Below, piece by piece: positions 39,037 through 49,318 of a stretch of 64,000 nt of DNA; the first letter of the stretch is position 1, and every line of letters begins with the position of its first letter. The position numbers and the translations under genes were made by a program. The notes under the pieces were generated by a model. That model was not told the DNA's origin, made no database searches, and worked only from the letters and a program-made list of their open reading frames with translations. The stretch is taken from the NCBI GenBank assembly GCA_023544565.1, contig JAMJFS010000007.1:1-64000 (forward strand), read 5' to 3'. Source of the stretch: Methanosarcinaceae archaeon (GTDB lineage Archaea; Halobacteriota; Methanosarcinia; Methanosarcinales; Methanosarcinaceae).

Positions 39037-39454
39037 ATTGCATCAACAGATTCTTGCAGAAAGAGAGAATGTTGAGATCGCATTGGATAATTTGAATCTT
39101 GCTTGGGGACGGCAGGGTAAGACAGTTGTAGAATTGGCGGCAGTTGGTACTTTTCTTCACAATATTTACAATGGAATGGAGAATATTTTAAAGCGTATTA
39201 TTTTGTCTAAAGTCATTAAGATTCCAAACTTTGCGACCTGGCACAAAGATCTACTTACTTTGTCATCATCTATGGGAGTATTATCAGATACTCTATCTAA
39301 TGATCTTTATGAATATTTGACTTTTAGGCATTATTTTGTACATGCGTATGGATTTATGCTTGAGGAGTCGCATTTAGAAGATTTGGTTCGAAATATTCCA
39401 AAAACCTGGCTGCAATTTATATCAAAAACTGATAATTTTGTGAATGATATTTGA
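39014..39454 (+). CDS. HEPN-domain RNase toxin (HepT-like)
   Basis: A 146-aa helical protein of the HepT-related HEPN group. The catalytic/AMPylation motif RX4HXY is present as RHYFVHAY. Helices flank it (AAVGTFLHNIYNGMENILKR before, LVRNIPKTWLQF after). It starts inside the MNT gene, overlapping by 23 bp (or at the ATG at 39029). Toxin activity as a tRNA or mRNA nuclease is inferred from the family. Confidence 0.83.
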   Translation: MESKYMDKLHQQILAERENVEIALDNLNLAWGRQGKTVVELAAVGTFLHNIYNGMENILKRIILSKVIKIPNFATWHKDLLTLSSSMGVLSDTLSNDLYEYLTFRHYFVHAYGFMLEESHLEDLVRNIPKTWLQFISKTDNFVNDI

Positions 39455-39565
39455 CTAGTGTCAAATGGTATGCCTTCACAAACATGTATGAATAATACTT
39501 TTGTCTAAACACTAAACTGTTTGACAACACCGATAAAAACAACTTACTCATATAAGGAGAATCAA

Positions 39566-40213
39566 ATGAATAAGAACACCCGCCTAATACTTGCACTTGA
39601 TGTCACAGACAAAGAAAGTGCACTAAAAATAGCACAGGACGTTCACGAATACGTGGATGCAATAAAAGTTGGATACCCGCTTGTACTTGCAACAGGACTC
39701 GGTATCGTCAAAGATCTCGCAAAGTATGCGCCCGTAATTGCAGATTTCAAGGTCGCTGACATCCCGAACACCGACCGCCTGATATGTGAGCAGGTATTCA
39801 AAGCAGGGGCAGATGCAGTTATTGTACACGGTTTCACAGGACAGGACAGCCTTGATGCGTGCGTGGAGACTGCGAAGGCGAGTGGTAAAGATATCTACGT
39901 GGTAACAGAGATGAGCCACCCGGGAGGCGTGGAGTTCTTCCGGCCGGTCGCAGAGTCAATTGCAAAAATGGCACTGGATGCCGGTGCGTCCGGTGTAGTG
40001 GCACCTGCAACGCGCCCGGAGCGTGTGAGTGAGATACGAAGCATAATCGGCAGTGAACTTTCCATCATTTCGCCAGGTGTCGGTGCACAGGGCGGGAGTG
40101 CGGCTGATGTGATAAAAGCGGGCGCAGATTGGGTAATTGTGGGGCGCAGTATCTACAATGCGGATTCGCCAAAAGATGCGGCTGCCGAGATTGTTATACA
40201 AATGCGGAATTAA
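39566..40213 (+). CDS. pyrF: Orotidine 5'-phosphate decarboxylase
   Basis: A 215-aa TIM-barrel enzyme that makes UMP from OMP. The catalytic DxKxxD motif is visible as DFKVADIPN. Other family blocks are RLILALDVT at the start and [10 protein letters not shown], then [11 protein letters not shown] near the end. I chose the ATG at 39566 because AAGGAG lies six bases upstream. An in-frame ATG 45 bp earlier adds unconserved sequence. It appears monocistronic. Confidence 0.96.
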   Translation: MNKNTRLILALDVTDKESALKIAQDVHEYVDAIKVGYPLVLATGLGIVKDLAKYAPVIADFKVADIPNTDRLICEQVFKAGADAVIVHGFTGQDSLDACVETAKASGKDIYVVTEMSHPGGVEFFRPVAESIAKMALDAGASGVVAPATRPERVSEIRSIIGSELSIISPGVGAQGGSAADVIKAGADWVIVGRSIYNADSPKDAAAEIVIQMRN

Positions 40214-40334
40214 GGATCAGGTTAGAGATTAGAAAAATGTGCCTGTGATGAGAAGCGGTTCTGACAAGTGATGAGCCCTATGAGTTCTGAGGCACATGAA
40301 ATTCACATGTTGTCATGTCATGGGACTTATGTAT

Positions 40335-40375
40335 TTACATTTACATTTACAATTACAATTACAATTACAATTTTA
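40335..40375. repeat. Hexamer tandem repeat (TTTACA/ATTACA)
   Basis: A run of six-base units, ACATTT or ACAATT, repeated about six times, lies 60 bp before the iorA start. It is a simple-sequence tract in the leader or promoter region. Confidence 0.8.
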
Positions 40376-40434
40376 GTAGCACATATAAGAAATATTTATA
40401 ATAAATGCTTTTATCAAATTAACAGGAGATCAAC

Positions 40435-42294
40435 ATGAGTACACGCGAGTACATGCTTGGCAACATCGCAATAGCACGAGGAATTGTAGAAGGAGGCGCA
40501 CAGGTTATATCAGGATACCCCGGTACACCTTCATCTGAGATAATTGATACATTGGCAAGAATGGACGAGAGGAAATTCTATGTTGAGTGGTCAGTGAATG
40601 AAAAAGTTGCACTGGAAGTAGCGGCAGGTGCCGCATGGTCGGGTGTGCGTTCTGTTGTTACCATGAAGCATGTAGGACTCAATGTTGCAGCCGATCCTTT
40701 GATGACACTTGCATATACGGGTGTCAAAGGTGGTATGATAATAATAGTTGCAGATGATCCCTCATGCCACTCATCCCAAAACGAGCAGGATACCAGAAAG
40801 TATGCAGACTTTTCACTAGTCCCATGTCTGGACCCATCCACAATACAGGAAGCAAAGGATATGATCCCTTATGCTTTTGAATTATCTGAAAAATTCGAGA
40901 TACCTGTAATATTTAGACCGACAACACGCATCTCACATGGGAAATCTGATGTAGAGCCCGGTGAGGTAGTTGAAAACAGACCACTTGCGCATTTTGAGAA
41001 ACTCATAGACAGGTGGGTGATGCTTCCTAAAAATGCACGTGTTCGGCATTCTCATCTTCTTGGCATTCAAGATAGTATTTCAAAAGAACTGGAGGGTTCA
41101 CAGTGGAATGAACTTACAATAAGCAATGGATCGGAAAAGATCGGAATAATTGCATCTGGAATTGCGTCTGTGTATACAAAGGAGGCTATTCAGAATCTCG
41201 GGATCGACGTATCATTTTTAAAAATTAGCACATATCCTGTTCCACAAAGTTTGATTAAGAAGATGCTTGAACACGCAGATACTATTCTTGTTATAGAAGA
41301 ACTTGAACCCGTTGTTGAGGATAGAGTCAAGATAATTGCAAATGAAGTTGGGTTGAATACCAGAATAATCGGGAAAACAGGAGATCTTGTTTCAAGGACT
41401 GGGGAATTGAATGTTGAACTTTGTAAGAATGCAATAGCAAATGCCTTTGGTATTCAGGGCAAATTTAAGACTAAATCTGCAATGATTGCAACTGAAAATA
41501 TTGCAGATTCGAAAATGGATGTAGAGGGTGCGATCGATATCGAACTTCCACTTCGCCCGCCAGCGATGTGTCCGGGATGTTCGCACAGAGCTGTGTATAA
41601 TGCCATGAAAAAAGTATTTGGTAACGATGCGGTGTATCCAAGTGATATCGGGTGCTATACCCTTGGTGTCCAGAGCGGTACAGTGGAAACAACTCTTTGT
41701 ATGGGATCAAGCATAACGCTTGCATCGGGTATTTATCATGCAGGCGAATCGCGTCCAATATGTTGCTCAATTGGTGATTCAACTTTTTTCCATACTGGCA
41801 TAAATGGACTTATGAATGCGGTTTATAACAAAGCGAACATCACTGTTACTATACTTGATAATCGCGTAACTGCTATGACGGGACATCAGCCTAATCCAGG
41901 TATGGGGGAGACTGCAACCGGAGAACCGACAGTTGAAATATCGATCGAGAAACTTTGTCACGGTCTTGGTGCGGAGTTCGTAGAAGTTGTTGATGCTTAT
42001 GATCGTAAAGCAACAGAGGACGTTTTCAAGCGTGCGAAAGAATACAATGGGACGTCAGTTGTTATTGCAGAACAGGCATGTGTTATTAATGCGAGACGTA
42101 TGGGTATCAAGCACAAACCGTATGTGATCGATGTTGGGAAATGTACTGGATGCAAACAATGTGTTAAATTCGGTTGTCCTGCGATTGAATTTGATGCAAA
42201 GGGCAAGCATTCGAAGATCACTGCACTTTGTACTGGATGTGGTGTGTGTGCACAGATATGTAAATTTGATGCTATTTCGGAGGTGGGGAAATGA
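40435..42294 (+). CDS. iorA: Indolepyruvate:ferredoxin oxidoreductase alpha subunit
   Basis: A 619-aa thiamine-diphosphate enzyme that oxidatively decarboxylates aryl 2-oxoacids, used in aromatic amino-acid breakdown or, run backwards, synthesis. It shows the pyrimidine-binding half with SGYPGTPSSE, the ThDP-binding motif GDSTFFHTGINGL followed by NRVTAMTGHQPNPG, and a C-terminal ferredoxin with CTGCKQCVKFGC and CTGCGVCAQIC. GGAGATC precedes the ATG. It overlaps iorB by four bases (ATGA). Confidence 0.97.
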   Translation: MSTREYMLGNIAIARGIVEGGAQVISGYPGTPSSEIIDTLARMDERKFYVEWSVNEKVALEVAAGAAWSGVRSVVTMKHVGLNVAADPLMTLAYTGVKGGMIIIVADDPSCHSSQNEQDTRKYADFSLVPCLDPSTIQEAKDMIPYAFELSEKFEIPVIFRPTTRISHGKSDVEPGEVVENRPLAHFEKLIDRWVMLPKNARVRHSHLLGIQDSISKELEGSQWNELTISNGSEKIGIIASGIASVYTKEAIQNLGIDVSFLKISTYPVPQSLIKKMLEHADTILVIEELEPVVEDRVKIIANEVGLNTRIIGKTGDLVSRTGELNVELCKNAIANAFGIQGKFKTKSAMIATENIADSKMDVEGAIDIELPLRPPAMCPGCSHRAVYNAMKKVFGNDAVYPSDIGCYTLGVQSGTVETTLCMGSSITLASGIYHAGESRPICCSIGDSTFFHTGINGLMNAVYNKANITVTILDNRVTAMTGHQPNPGMGETATGEPTVEISIEKLCHGLGAEFVEVVDAYDRKATEDVFKRAKEYNGTSVVIAEQACVINARRMGIKHKPYVIDVGKCTGCKQCVKFGCPAIEFDAKGKHSKITALCTGCGVCAQICKFDAISEVGK

Positions 42295-42878
42295 GTGGCG
42301 ATAAAACAAAACTGGATCTTGTAATTTCCGGTGTTGGGGGGCAGGGTGCCATTCTAGCATCCGATATTATAGGAAAGGCTGCGGTTTTAGAAGGAATTTC
42401 AATACGTGCAGCAGAGACACATGGGATGGCTCAGCGTGGTGGTTCGGTTGTAAACCATATCAGGTTGGAGTGCGAATTGGGTTCAATGATCCCGTTGCAT
42501 GGTGCTGATGTACTTCTTGCACTCGAACCTGCAGAAGCATTGCGGTATATCGATTCTCTTTCCGGGGATGGTGTGGTTATTGTGAATACAGAACCTGTTT
42601 TTCCGATAACAGTGACATCAGGAGGGGAAGAATATCCTGCGGTGGCGGAAATTGTGGAAACGCTCAGAGCCAATCACAAGGTTATTGCATTCAATGCATC
42701 TGAACTTGCGATGAAGGCGGGGCATCCGCAGGCGATGAATGTTGTCATGGTTGGTGCAGCATCTAATTACCTTCCTATGAGCAAGGAATTATTGATCGAT
42801 TGTATAAAAGGGATGGTTCCGCCAAAAACAGTGGATATTAATGTCAGAGCATTTGAACTTGGCAGAGATCAGATGTAA
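42291..42878 (+). CDS. iorB: Indolepyruvate oxidoreductase beta subunit
   Basis: A 195-aa subunit of the POR/IOR gamma-type domain family. It begins LVISGVGGQGAILASD, and has the AAETHGMAQRGGSV block and LLALEPAEALRY, all typical of IorB. It completes the iorAB complex and is translationally coupled to iorA through the ATGA overlap. Gene order is the normal archaeal one. Confidence 0.96.
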   Translation: MSGDKTKLDLVISGVGGQGAILASDIIGKAAVLEGISIRAAETHGMAQRGGSVVNHIRLECELGSMIPLHGADVLLALEPAEALRYIDSLSGDGVVIVNTEPVFPITVTSGGEEYPAVAEIVETLRANHKVIAFNASELAMKAGHPQAMNVVMVGAASNYLPMSKELLIDCIKGMVPPKTVDINVRAFELGRDQM

Positions 42879-42933
42879 TTGTTCAATAAAGGATAATATG
42901 GTGACGATAATGGGTGATCGTTTCGATCCCCAT

Positions 42934-43521
42934 CTATCCATCTAAGTATATTGTCTGGTCACAAAACATTGAAAGTTGTGATAGGAATTCGTCTTCTTCA
43001 CCGTGTACAAGAGATAGGAGTATTCCATTGACACCAAGTGCACGTATCTTTCCGGTCAGGAAATGAATGAACTTGGATACACTGCCTACTTGACTGTATA
43101 TCAATAGTGTAGAAAGTGAATCGAATAGCAAGAATTTTTCATCATTTGGTATTGCACGGATAGCCTGGTCGATCGCAACACCCAGGTCGGTGAGGTTTTG
43201 CATTGTATCCAGATATAGGCATTCGTCCTCTTTGTTAATTTTGCCACCAGTTGATTTTGTGATCGCATCAATGAATATGAGCATTCGCAAGTCTACTTTT
43301 CCATCAAGGTTTTTTATCATTGTCCTGTATGGTTTATTAAGTGTGACATATACCCCAGGAATGCCTTTTGTGTTCACCATATATTCAGTAAGTGTGACAT
43401 TTGCTTCATTGTATTTTTTAGCGGTAGTTAAAACTAAGCTGATCCCAGGTTCAGTTTCGTCTTTTAACGCTTCATCGATTGTTTTGATTATTTCTTCAGT
43501 AATGGTACACACACTCCCCAT
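42934..43521 (-). CDS. KaiC/RecA-like ATPase-fold protein, likely inactive Walker A
   Basis: A 195-aa protein with the middle strands of a RecA/KaiC fold: VYVTLNKPYRTMI, then LRMLIFIDAIT, then KFLLFDSLSTLLIY (Walker B-like) and VNGILLSLVHGEED. No GxxxxGKT is present, so it is probably a degenerate or regulatory domain like DUF7504 proteins of archaea. It is the last gene of a three-gene operon with two related membrane proteins. A role in membrane-associated signalling is inferred. Confidence 0.65.
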   Translation of the reverse strand: MGSVCTITEEIIKTIDEALKDETEPGISLVLTTAKKYNEANVTLTEYMVNTKGIPGVYVTLNKPYRTMIKNLDGKVDLRMLIFIDAITKSTGGKINKEDECLYLDTMQNLTDLGVAIDQAIRAIPNDEKFLLFDSLSTLLIYSQVGSVSKFIHFLTGKIRALGVNGILLSLVHGEEDEFLSQLSMFCDQTIYLDG

Positions 43522-43525
43522 TTAT

Positions 43526-43849
43526 TTATTCCGCAAATCCGAATGTCTTTGAAATTGAATATATTTTGAAGGCTGCGACAATATACACTATGGAGTATAT
43601 CCCATATTCAACATAGGCAATTGGAATGTTTGCAATTGTATATACGTCTGAAAACACTTGTAAGGAGCGCAAAAATCCGGCAACTGAGAATATCAGTATA
43701 AGCAACAATGTCATATTTGCAAATTTTTTGAAATTCCCATTGTTAAGTTTTGATATAACAATTAAATTTAGCAAGACCACGACGAAGCCAAGTAGTCCTA
43801 CTAACAATACTAACCATTGTGTAAGTGAAAAAAGTTCAATCAGGCTCAT
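43526..43849 (-). CDS. Membrane protein, paralogue of the upstream gene (107 aa)
   Basis: A 107-aa protein with three or four hydrophobic helices. It shares the pattern KKFA..LLLILIFSVAGFLRS and the ending SISKTFGFAE with the preceding gene (KKYA..ILLALGVFSIGGALRS, KMSKQFGFSD), so the two arose by duplication. Its start overlaps the end of that gene by four bases (ATGA). The KaiC-like gene follows after 4 bp. No function is known. Confidence 0.7.
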   Translation of the reverse strand: MSLIELFSLTQWLVLLVGLLGFVVVLLNLIVISKLNNGNFKKFANMTLLLILIFSVAGFLRSLQVFSDVYTIANIPIAYVEYGIYSIVYIVAAFKIYSISKTFGFAE

Positions 43850-44205
43850 TTCTTCTCACCTCTCGCTTTCAGTGCATCAGCCATCATTAAAGTCTTATCA
43901 CTAAATCCGAATTGTTTTGACATTTTGTACAATGTGTAAACTGCATAGAGCAGAACTAAATAATATACACAATAAAGTAGGTATTCGATTTCTGTGAATA
44001 TTGAACTGGTCAATATTTCTAATTCGTGAGCAGATCGCAGTGCACCACCAATTGAAAAAACACCAAGTGCAAGCAATATAAGTGTTGCATATTTTTTCAA
44101 GCTGCCTTCTGTAAGTTTTTGTATGAAAAAATAGATCATAATAAGTATTGCAATACCTAGTAATGCAACAATAATTATTGGAATCCATATCGGGTTGTCT
44201 ATCAA
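43846..44205 (-). CDS. Membrane protein, first gene of KaiC-like operon (119 aa)
   Basis: A 119-aa protein with about four hydrophobic helices and a charged cytoplasmic C-terminus (KTLMMADALKARGEKK). It is a paralogue of the next gene. The tight packing (4-bp overlap, then a 4-bp gap) indicates that the three proteins are made in fixed proportion and probably form one membrane complex. No family name can be given. Confidence 0.7.
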   Translation of the reverse strand: MIDNPIWIPIIIVALLGIAILIMIYFFIQKLTEGSLKKYATLILLALGVFSIGGALRSAHELEILTSSIFTEIEYLLYCVYYLVLLYAVYTLYKMSKQFGFSDKTLMMADALKARGEKK

Positions 44206-44758
44206 GATTTCACCACATTTTATATTATTAAGTTTATATCTATTTCGTCTCTATTGGTTATAAATCTTGCTTCTTTTGCTTTATGAGTCAGATTCCCTGT
44301 ATGCGGCCCCACGCGCAGAGTTTATATACAACATGTGGCATTCACAATGCAAAGTTAGACATTGATATGTAATTCCTGCTAAAATCAATATGCTGGAATG
44401 ATTTATCGAAGTTAATTAAGTAAGATAGCAAGTGTGAAAAGTCGGATTTAACATGAAATGTTATGGGCCAATTCCTGGAATGCCCGTTTTTGTGCGTAAT
44501 TGGCGTGCAAAAGAACATGGACCTGTTTAGATCTTTTATAGGTGAATACTGTTTAAGGGCACAATTTCGCAAAACGGAGTGTGCATTGACTCACATTGAC
44601 TTTAAAGGCAAATAATTCAAATTTATATTTTGAATAATATTTATTTGCTTTTTAGCGATGCTGAGTGTTTACAGTTTAATCATAATAATAACGGCTTACT
44701 TGTGGTTGGCTAAAAATCAGTAGAATTAAATTAAAATAATTGTATATGGAGGATAAAA
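44206..44758. other. 550-bp region between divergent operons, with a promoter candidate and no clear gene
   Basis: Apart from the promoter candidate at 44311, it holds a 25-codon ORF at 44453-44530 (MKCYGPIPGMPVFVRNWR...) with no supporting evidence, and an AT-rich block near 44610-44645 that may contain the ribosomal-operon promoter. GGAGG at 44748-44752 is the uL3 ribosome-binding site. I see no tRNA, SRP RNA or RNase P RNA signature. Confidence 0.5.
44308..44320 (+). promoter_or_regulatory. Strong TATA-box candidate ahead of an unassigned stretch
   Basis: AGAGTTTATATAC fits a purine-rich BRE followed by box A. Transcription would start near 44343, more than 400 bp before uL3. It may drive a long ribosomal leader or a separate RNA. 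Confidence 0.4.
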
Positions 44759-45772
44759 ATGGCAAAAGGACATAGACCAAGGCGGGGTTCACTCGCATTT
44801 AGTCCACGCAAGAGAGCGAAAAGCCACATAGCAAGGTTTAGATCATGGCCAGAGTCATCCGGCGAACCTAAACTGCAAGGATTTGCAGGTTACAAGGTAG
44901 GTATGACTCATGTGGCAATGATCGACGATGCAAAAAACAGTATTACAGAAGGTGCTGAGATATCTGTACCGGTAACTGTTATCGAAACACCTGCTATTAA
45001 GGTTGCAGCTATTCGTGCATATGAAAATACTACCTATGGTGATAAAGCAGTTGCAGAAGTATGGTCTTCATATCTGGATGAAAGTCTTGAGCGCACTATA
45101 ATGATGCCAAAGAACCATAATGCAGATGAAGCAATGGCTAAGATCAATTCACTTATCGATGATGGCACTGCAACTGATATCAAGGTGCTCACATACACAT
45201 TACCAAAAAGTCTCACTGGTGTTCCTAAAAAGAAACCTGATCTTATGGAGACCGGTATCAGTGGTAGTGATATTAAAGCAAAGTTCGAGTATGCACAATC
45301 AATACTCGGAAATGAAATTCGCATCAATGATGTGTTCAGTAGCGGCGGAATTGTAGATGTCGCAGCAATCACGACCGGCAAAGGTACGCAGGGTGCTGTT
45401 AAAAGATGGGGCATCAACATGATGAAGAACAAGCACTCCCGTGCAGGAAGTCTTCGTCAGGTAGGTACACTTGGTCCATGGCATCCAGCTCGTGTTAGCT
45501 GGAGAGTTCCACAAATGGGTCAGATGGGATACCACCAGCGAACTGAATATAACAAGCGTATCCTCAAGATCTCTGAAGACATTGATGGGATCAATCCATC
45601 AAGCGGTTTTCTTAATTATGGTCTTGTGCGCGGAGAATATGTATTAATTAAAGGAAGCGTACCGGGTCCATCAAAGAGATTGATCAGACTTCGAGAACCT
45701 ACCAGGTCAAAAGTGTCCGGTATGGGTGAACCACAGATCGTTCACGTAAGTACACAGTCCAAGCAAGGGTGA
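44759..45772 (+). CDS. rpl3: Ribosomal protein uL3
   Basis: A 337-aa archaeal uL3, a large-subunit protein reaching towards the peptidyl-transferase centre. The start ([20 protein letters not shown]) and the block [20 protein letters not shown] are diagnostic of archaeal/eukaryotic uL3. It is the first gene of the S10-spc cluster, with GGAGG before the ATG and uL4 five bases downstream. Confidence 0.98.
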   Translation: MAKGHRPRRGSLAFSPRKRAKSHIARFRSWPESSGEPKLQGFAGYKVGMTHVAMIDDAKNSITEGAEISVPVTVIETPAIKVAAIRAYENTTYGDKAVAEVWSSYLDESLERTIMMPKNHNADEAMAKINSLIDDGTATDIKVLTYTLPKSLTGVPKKKPDLMETGISGSDIKAKFEYAQSILGNEIRINDVFSSGGIVDVAAITTGKGTQGAVKRWGINMMKNKHSRAGSLRQVGTLGPWHPARVSWRVPQMGQMGYHQRTEYNKRILKISEDIDGINPSSGFLNYGLVRGEYVLIKGSVPGPSKRLIRLREPTRSKVSGMGEPQIVHVSTQSKQG

Positions 45773-45777
45773 TGTGA

Positions 45778-46539
45778 ATGGTTATAGCAAATATTATTGA
45801 TCTATCTGGAAACATTAAAGGCGAGATCACATTGCCTGATATTTTCGAAGAGATATACAGACCTGATCTTATCAAAAAGGCAGTGCTTTCAGCACAGGCT
45901 AACAGACTTCAGCCATACGGTCCTCGCATGTATTCAGGTATGGATACATCAGCACATTCATGGGGGTCTGGCAGAGGTGTTGCACAAATTCCAAGACTTT
46001 CAAATGGAAGTCGTGCTGCAAGAGTTCCTCAAGCAGTCGGTGGTAGAAGAGCACATCCTCCAAAACCAGAAACTGACCGTTCTGAAAAGGTAAACAAGAA
46101 AGAAAGGCGCATGGCTATTCGTTCTGCAATTGCAGCAACCATTAACCTTGAACTTGTAAAGGCAAGAGGTCACAGGTTTGATGCAAATGTTCCACTTGTT
46201 GTCGAAGATGCACTTGAAGATCTTACAAAGACTAAAGAAGTCATAAGTTTCATGCAGGCAGCAGGCATTTATGATGATGTCATCCGTGCAAAGGAAGGAA
46301 GGCATATCAGAGCCGGCAAGGGTAAACTTCGAGGTCGCAAATACAAACACAAAAAGAGTATCTTGATCGTTGCAGGTGAATATAGCCCCATACTCAAGGC
46401 TGCAAATAATTTATCCGGTGTCGATATTGCGACAGTGGATTCATTGAATGCAGAATTACTTGCACCGGGCACACACGCGGGTCGGCTTACGATATGGACC
46501 GAATCGGCAATATCAAATCTGGAAGGTGCATTTATATGA
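45778..46539 (+). CDS. rpl4: Ribosomal protein uL4
   Basis: A 253-aa large-subunit protein whose loop lines the exit tunnel. [18 protein letters not shown], the basic loop around [11 protein letters not shown], and [16 protein letters not shown] are typical of archaeal uL4. GTGATGTG precedes the ATG. Its stop overlaps the uL23 start (ATGA). Confidence 0.98.
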   Translation: MVIANIIDLSGNIKGEITLPDIFEEIYRPDLIKKAVLSAQANRLQPYGPRMYSGMDTSAHSWGSGRGVAQIPRLSNGSRAARVPQAVGGRRAHPPKPETDRSEKVNKKERRMAIRSAIAATINLELVKARGHRFDANVPLVVEDALEDLTKTKEVISFMQAAGIYDDVIRAKEGRHIRAGKGKLRGRKYKHKKSILIVAGEYSPILKAANNLSGVDIATVDSLNAELLAPGTHAGRLTIWTESAISNLEGAFI

Positions 46540-46784
46540 ACGCTATTAAATATCCGTTTGTTACGGAAAAAGCGATGATGGTTCTGGATAATAACAAACT
46601 CCAGTTCATTGTTGATACTCGTTCAAACAAGTATCAGATCAAAGAAGATGTTATGAAGACGTATGGATTTCCTGTAAAATCGATCTGTACAATGACCACA
46701 ATGAAAGGATTGAAAAAAGCGATCGTTACATTCGAGGGAGATGAGGCTGCCCACGAGATTGCTACAAGAATTGGATTGGTGTGA
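46536..46784 (+). CDS. rpl23: Ribosomal protein uL23
   Basis: An 82-aa protein at the tunnel exit and a docking site for SRP. It starts [18 protein letters not shown] placed the start at the ATG at 46536, overlapping uL4, with GGAAGGTG upstream. Normal archaeal length. Confidence 0.97.
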   Translation: MNAIKYPFVTEKAMMVLDNNKLQFIVDTRSNKYQIKEDVMKTYGFPVKSICTMTTMKGLKKAIVTFEGDEAAHEIATRIGLV

Positions 46785-46795
46785 GGTGAGATAAA

Positions 46796-47509
46796 ATGGG
46801 ACATAGACTTATATCACAGAACAGAGGTCGCGGAACTCCTGCATATCGGGCTCCATCTCACAGGTTCAAAGCCGCATTGAAACATCCAAATGTGGATATG
46901 ACAGATACTTTGTACGGTACAGTGACTGAGGTCACACACGATCCGGCAAGGTCAGCACCAATCGTTAGAGTTTCATTTGAGAATGGCGAAGAGCGTTTGA
47001 TATTGGCACCTGAGGGAATTGCAGTTGGCCAGAAGATCGCCTGCGGTATCTCAGCAGAGGTCAAACCGGGCAACATTCTTCCATTGTCAGAGATCCCTGA
47101 AGGTGTTCCTGTATGTAACATTGAGTCAAAGCCAGGTGATGGTGGACAATTTGCACGTGCATCCGGTGTTTATGCAACACTGGTTTCCCATGATAGCAAA
47201 AAGACTGTCTTAAAGATGCCATCCGGTGAGATCAAATGGTTCAGTCCAAAGTGCCGGGCAACAATTGGAATTGTTGCAGGTGGCGGACGTGTCGATAAAC
47301 CGTTCTTAAAGGCCGGTAAAGTGTATCATAAAATGAAAACAAGAGCGGCAAAATACCCACGTGTATCGGGAGTTGCCATGAATGCGGTAGACCATCCGTT
47401 TGGTGGCGGAAACCGGAAACATCCCGGAAAGCCAACAACGGTCAGCAGGAATGCACCACCTGGTCGTAAGGTAGGTCATATTGCAGCACGCAGGACAGGA
47501 AAGCGTTAA
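46796..47509 (+). CDS. rpl2: Ribosomal protein uL2
   Basis: A 237-aa core large-subunit protein. It has the archaeal start [20 protein letters not shown] and the conserved [12 protein letters not shown] loop with the histidine near the peptidyl-transferase centre. GTGAGGTGAG precedes the ATG. uS19 follows after 15 bp. Confidence 0.98.
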   Translation: MGHRLISQNRGRGTPAYRAPSHRFKAALKHPNVDMTDTLYGTVTEVTHDPARSAPIVRVSFENGEERLILAPEGIAVGQKIACGISAEVKPGNILPLSEIPEGVPVCNIESKPGDGGQFARASGVYATLVSHDSKKTVLKMPSGEIKWFSPKCRATIGIVAGGGRVDKPFLKAGKVYHKMKTRAAKYPRVSGVAMNAVDHPFGGGNRKHPGKPTTVSRNAPPGRKVGHIAARRTGKR

Positions 47510-47524
47510 TCGGAGGTGTAATAC

Positions 47525-47938
47525 ATGGCAAGAAAATCAACAACAAGATTACCAAAACGAAAAGGTGAGTTTACCTATCGCGGTAAGACAATAGAGGAGC
47601 TTCAACAATTGAGCTTGGAAGAGTTTGCAGAGATGTTACCCTCAAGAGAACGACGCAGTCTTAAACGTGGTCTCACAGATGGCCAGAAGAATGTAATGCA
47701 GATGTTCATTGATGGAAAGGATAAGATCAGAACACATTATAGGAATATCATTATCATGCCTTATATGATCGGCAAGAGTTTTGAGCTCTATAATGGTAAG
47801 TCATTCTTAAAGGTCGATATCCAGCCAGAGATGATCGGACACAGGTTCGGAGAGTTCGCATTGACGCGTAACAAAGTATCACACGGCAGTGCCGGTGTTG
47901 GTGCAACTCGTTCAAGCAAGTTCGTACCGCTCAAGTAA
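47525..47938 (+). CDS. rps19: Ribosomal protein uS19
   Basis: A 137-aa small-subunit head protein. [20 protein letters not shown] and the ending [24 protein letters not shown] are typical of archaeal uS19. GGAGGTG lies before the ATG. Confidence 0.98.
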   Translation: MARKSTTRLPKRKGEFTYRGKTIEELQQLSLEEFAEMLPSRERRSLKRGLTDGQKNVMQMFIDGKDKIRTHYRNIIIMPYMIGKSFELYNGKSFLKVDIQPEMIGHRFGEFALTRNKVSHGSAGVGATRSSKFVPLK

Positions 47939-47949
47939 GGTGATGAAGA

Positions 47950-48405
47950 ATGGCAAGAATCAATTATTCAATGGAATTAGACCCCGAAGTCAGTGCAAAA
48001 GCAATGGGTTCAGAACTTCACATCTCACAAAAGAAATCACGTGAACTTGGTCGTGCAATAAAAGGTATGCGCACCGGTGTTGCGAGAACATATCTTGAGA
48101 ATGTGATCAAATTGAACCAGCCTGTGCCTTTTAAGAGGCACAATGATGGTCTGGGTCACAAGAAAGGAGGAATGGCTGCAGGACGTTATCCTGTGGGCGC
48201 TTCAAAAGAGTTCTTAAAGATACTTAACAATGCGGAAAGCAATGCAGAGTATAAAGGACTCGAACCGGCAAATATGTATATTGCACATATGGCTGCAAAA
48301 CGCGGACGTGTTATCCATGGTATGAGGCCAAGAGCTCGCGGACGCGGCAGTCCTAAAAATACGGAAACCGTATTTGTTGAGATGATATTAAGAGAGGTGC
48401 TCTAA
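47950..48405 (+). CDS. rpl22: Ribosomal protein uL22
   Basis: A 151-aa large-subunit tunnel protein. It starts [13 protein letters not shown] and contains [19 protein letters not shown] and the tail [13 protein letters not shown]. It overlaps nothing, and uS3 begins two bases after its stop. Confidence 0.98.
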   Translation: MARINYSMELDPEVSAKAMGSELHISQKKSRELGRAIKGMRTGVARTYLENVIKLNQPVPFKRHNDGLGHKKGGMAAGRYPVGASKEFLKILNNAESNAEYKGLEPANMYIAHMAAKRGRVIHGMRPRARGRGSPKNTETVFVEMILREVL

Positions 48406-48406
48406 T

Positions 48407-49315
48407 ATGGCAATTGAAAAGAAATTCGTAAAGGATGGTTACGTAAAAGCATCAATGAACGAATTTTTCGCACAGCAACTCAGCAGAGCAGGTTATGGCG
48501 GCATGGAGATCAACAGGACCCCAATGGGTACCCAGATCACAATATTTGCTGAAAAACCTGGCATGGTTATCGGAAAAGCCGGAAAGGTCATCCGAAAACT
48601 TACTCGCGATATTGATCGATTATATGATCTGGACAATCCTCAGATCGATGCGCAGGAAGTTCGCAGACCTGAACTCAATGCACAGATGATGGCTTCAAGA
48701 CTTGCATCATCAATTGAACGTGGATGGTATTTCAGAAAAGCCGGACACAACACAATGCGCGCTATCATGGCTTCAGGTGCACTTGGATGTGAGATCGTCA
48801 TGTCAGGTAAGTTGACAGGAGCACGATCAAGGGTCGAGAAAATGGTTAATGGTTACATCAAACATGCAGGGAAACCTGTTGATGATATCGTTGACAAAGG
48901 TTTCGCGACTGCTATCAGGAAACTTGGTACGCTTGGATGCAGTGTTAAGATCGTTCCACCGGATGCGATTTTACCGGATAAATTCAAATTAAGGGAATTC
49001 GTTGATGAACCAGAGGTCAAAGCAGAAGATGCTGCGGCTGAAGGTGAGATCAAAGAAACTGGTATTGCAGAACTGGTCGAAGCTGAAGTGACCGGTGAAG
49101 TTGCAGAGGCTGAGGAAGTAGCAAAAGCAGAGGTTATCGAAGAAACGGTGACTGAAGTTGAGAAACCTGCAGAAACAGTGAAAGCGGCAGAAGAGTCTGA
49201 AGGTGTAATAACCGTTGATGGTGAGGATCGCAGGGAACATAATGGTACCTGGCAACACAAACACGCGGATTACACTTACTGGCATCCAATGGCAAGAGTT
49301 CATAAGGAGGTCTAA
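48407..49315 (+). CDS. rps3: Ribosomal protein uS3 with long acidic C-terminal extension
   Basis: A 302-aa small-subunit protein at the mRNA entry. The KH domain has [12 protein letters not shown]. After about residue 205 there is a Glu/Ala/Val-rich extension of roughly 70 residues, then a conserved end rich in His and aromatic residues ([20 protein letters not shown]). Extended acidic tails occur in other methanogen uS3 proteins. This one is compositionally repetitive (EA/VE pairs) and probably disordered. Confidence 0.97.
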   Translation: MAIEKKFVKDGYVKASMNEFFAQQLSRAGYGGMEINRTPMGTQITIFAEKPGMVIGKAGKVIRKLTRDIDRLYDLDNPQIDAQEVRRPELNAQMMASRLASSIERGWYFRKAGHNTMRAIMASGALGCEIVMSGKLTGARSRVEKMVNGYIKHAGKPVDDIVDKGFATAIRKLGTLGCSVKIVPPDAILPDKFKLREFVDEPEVKAEDAAAEGEIKETGIAELVEAEVTGEVAEAEEVAKAEVIEETVTEVEKPAETVKAAEESEGVITVDGEDRREHNGTWQHKHADYTYWHPMARVHKEV

Positions 49316-49318
49316 ATA

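Noticed and set aside
44453-44530. 25-codon ORF upstream of uL3
   Set aside because: Too short to support, and no ribosome-binding site is clear; mentioned only within the intergenic entry.
48990-49240. Misassembled low-complexity tail in uS3
   Set aside because: Frame is intact and the conserved aromatic/His end is present; acidic extensions are common in archaeal uS3.
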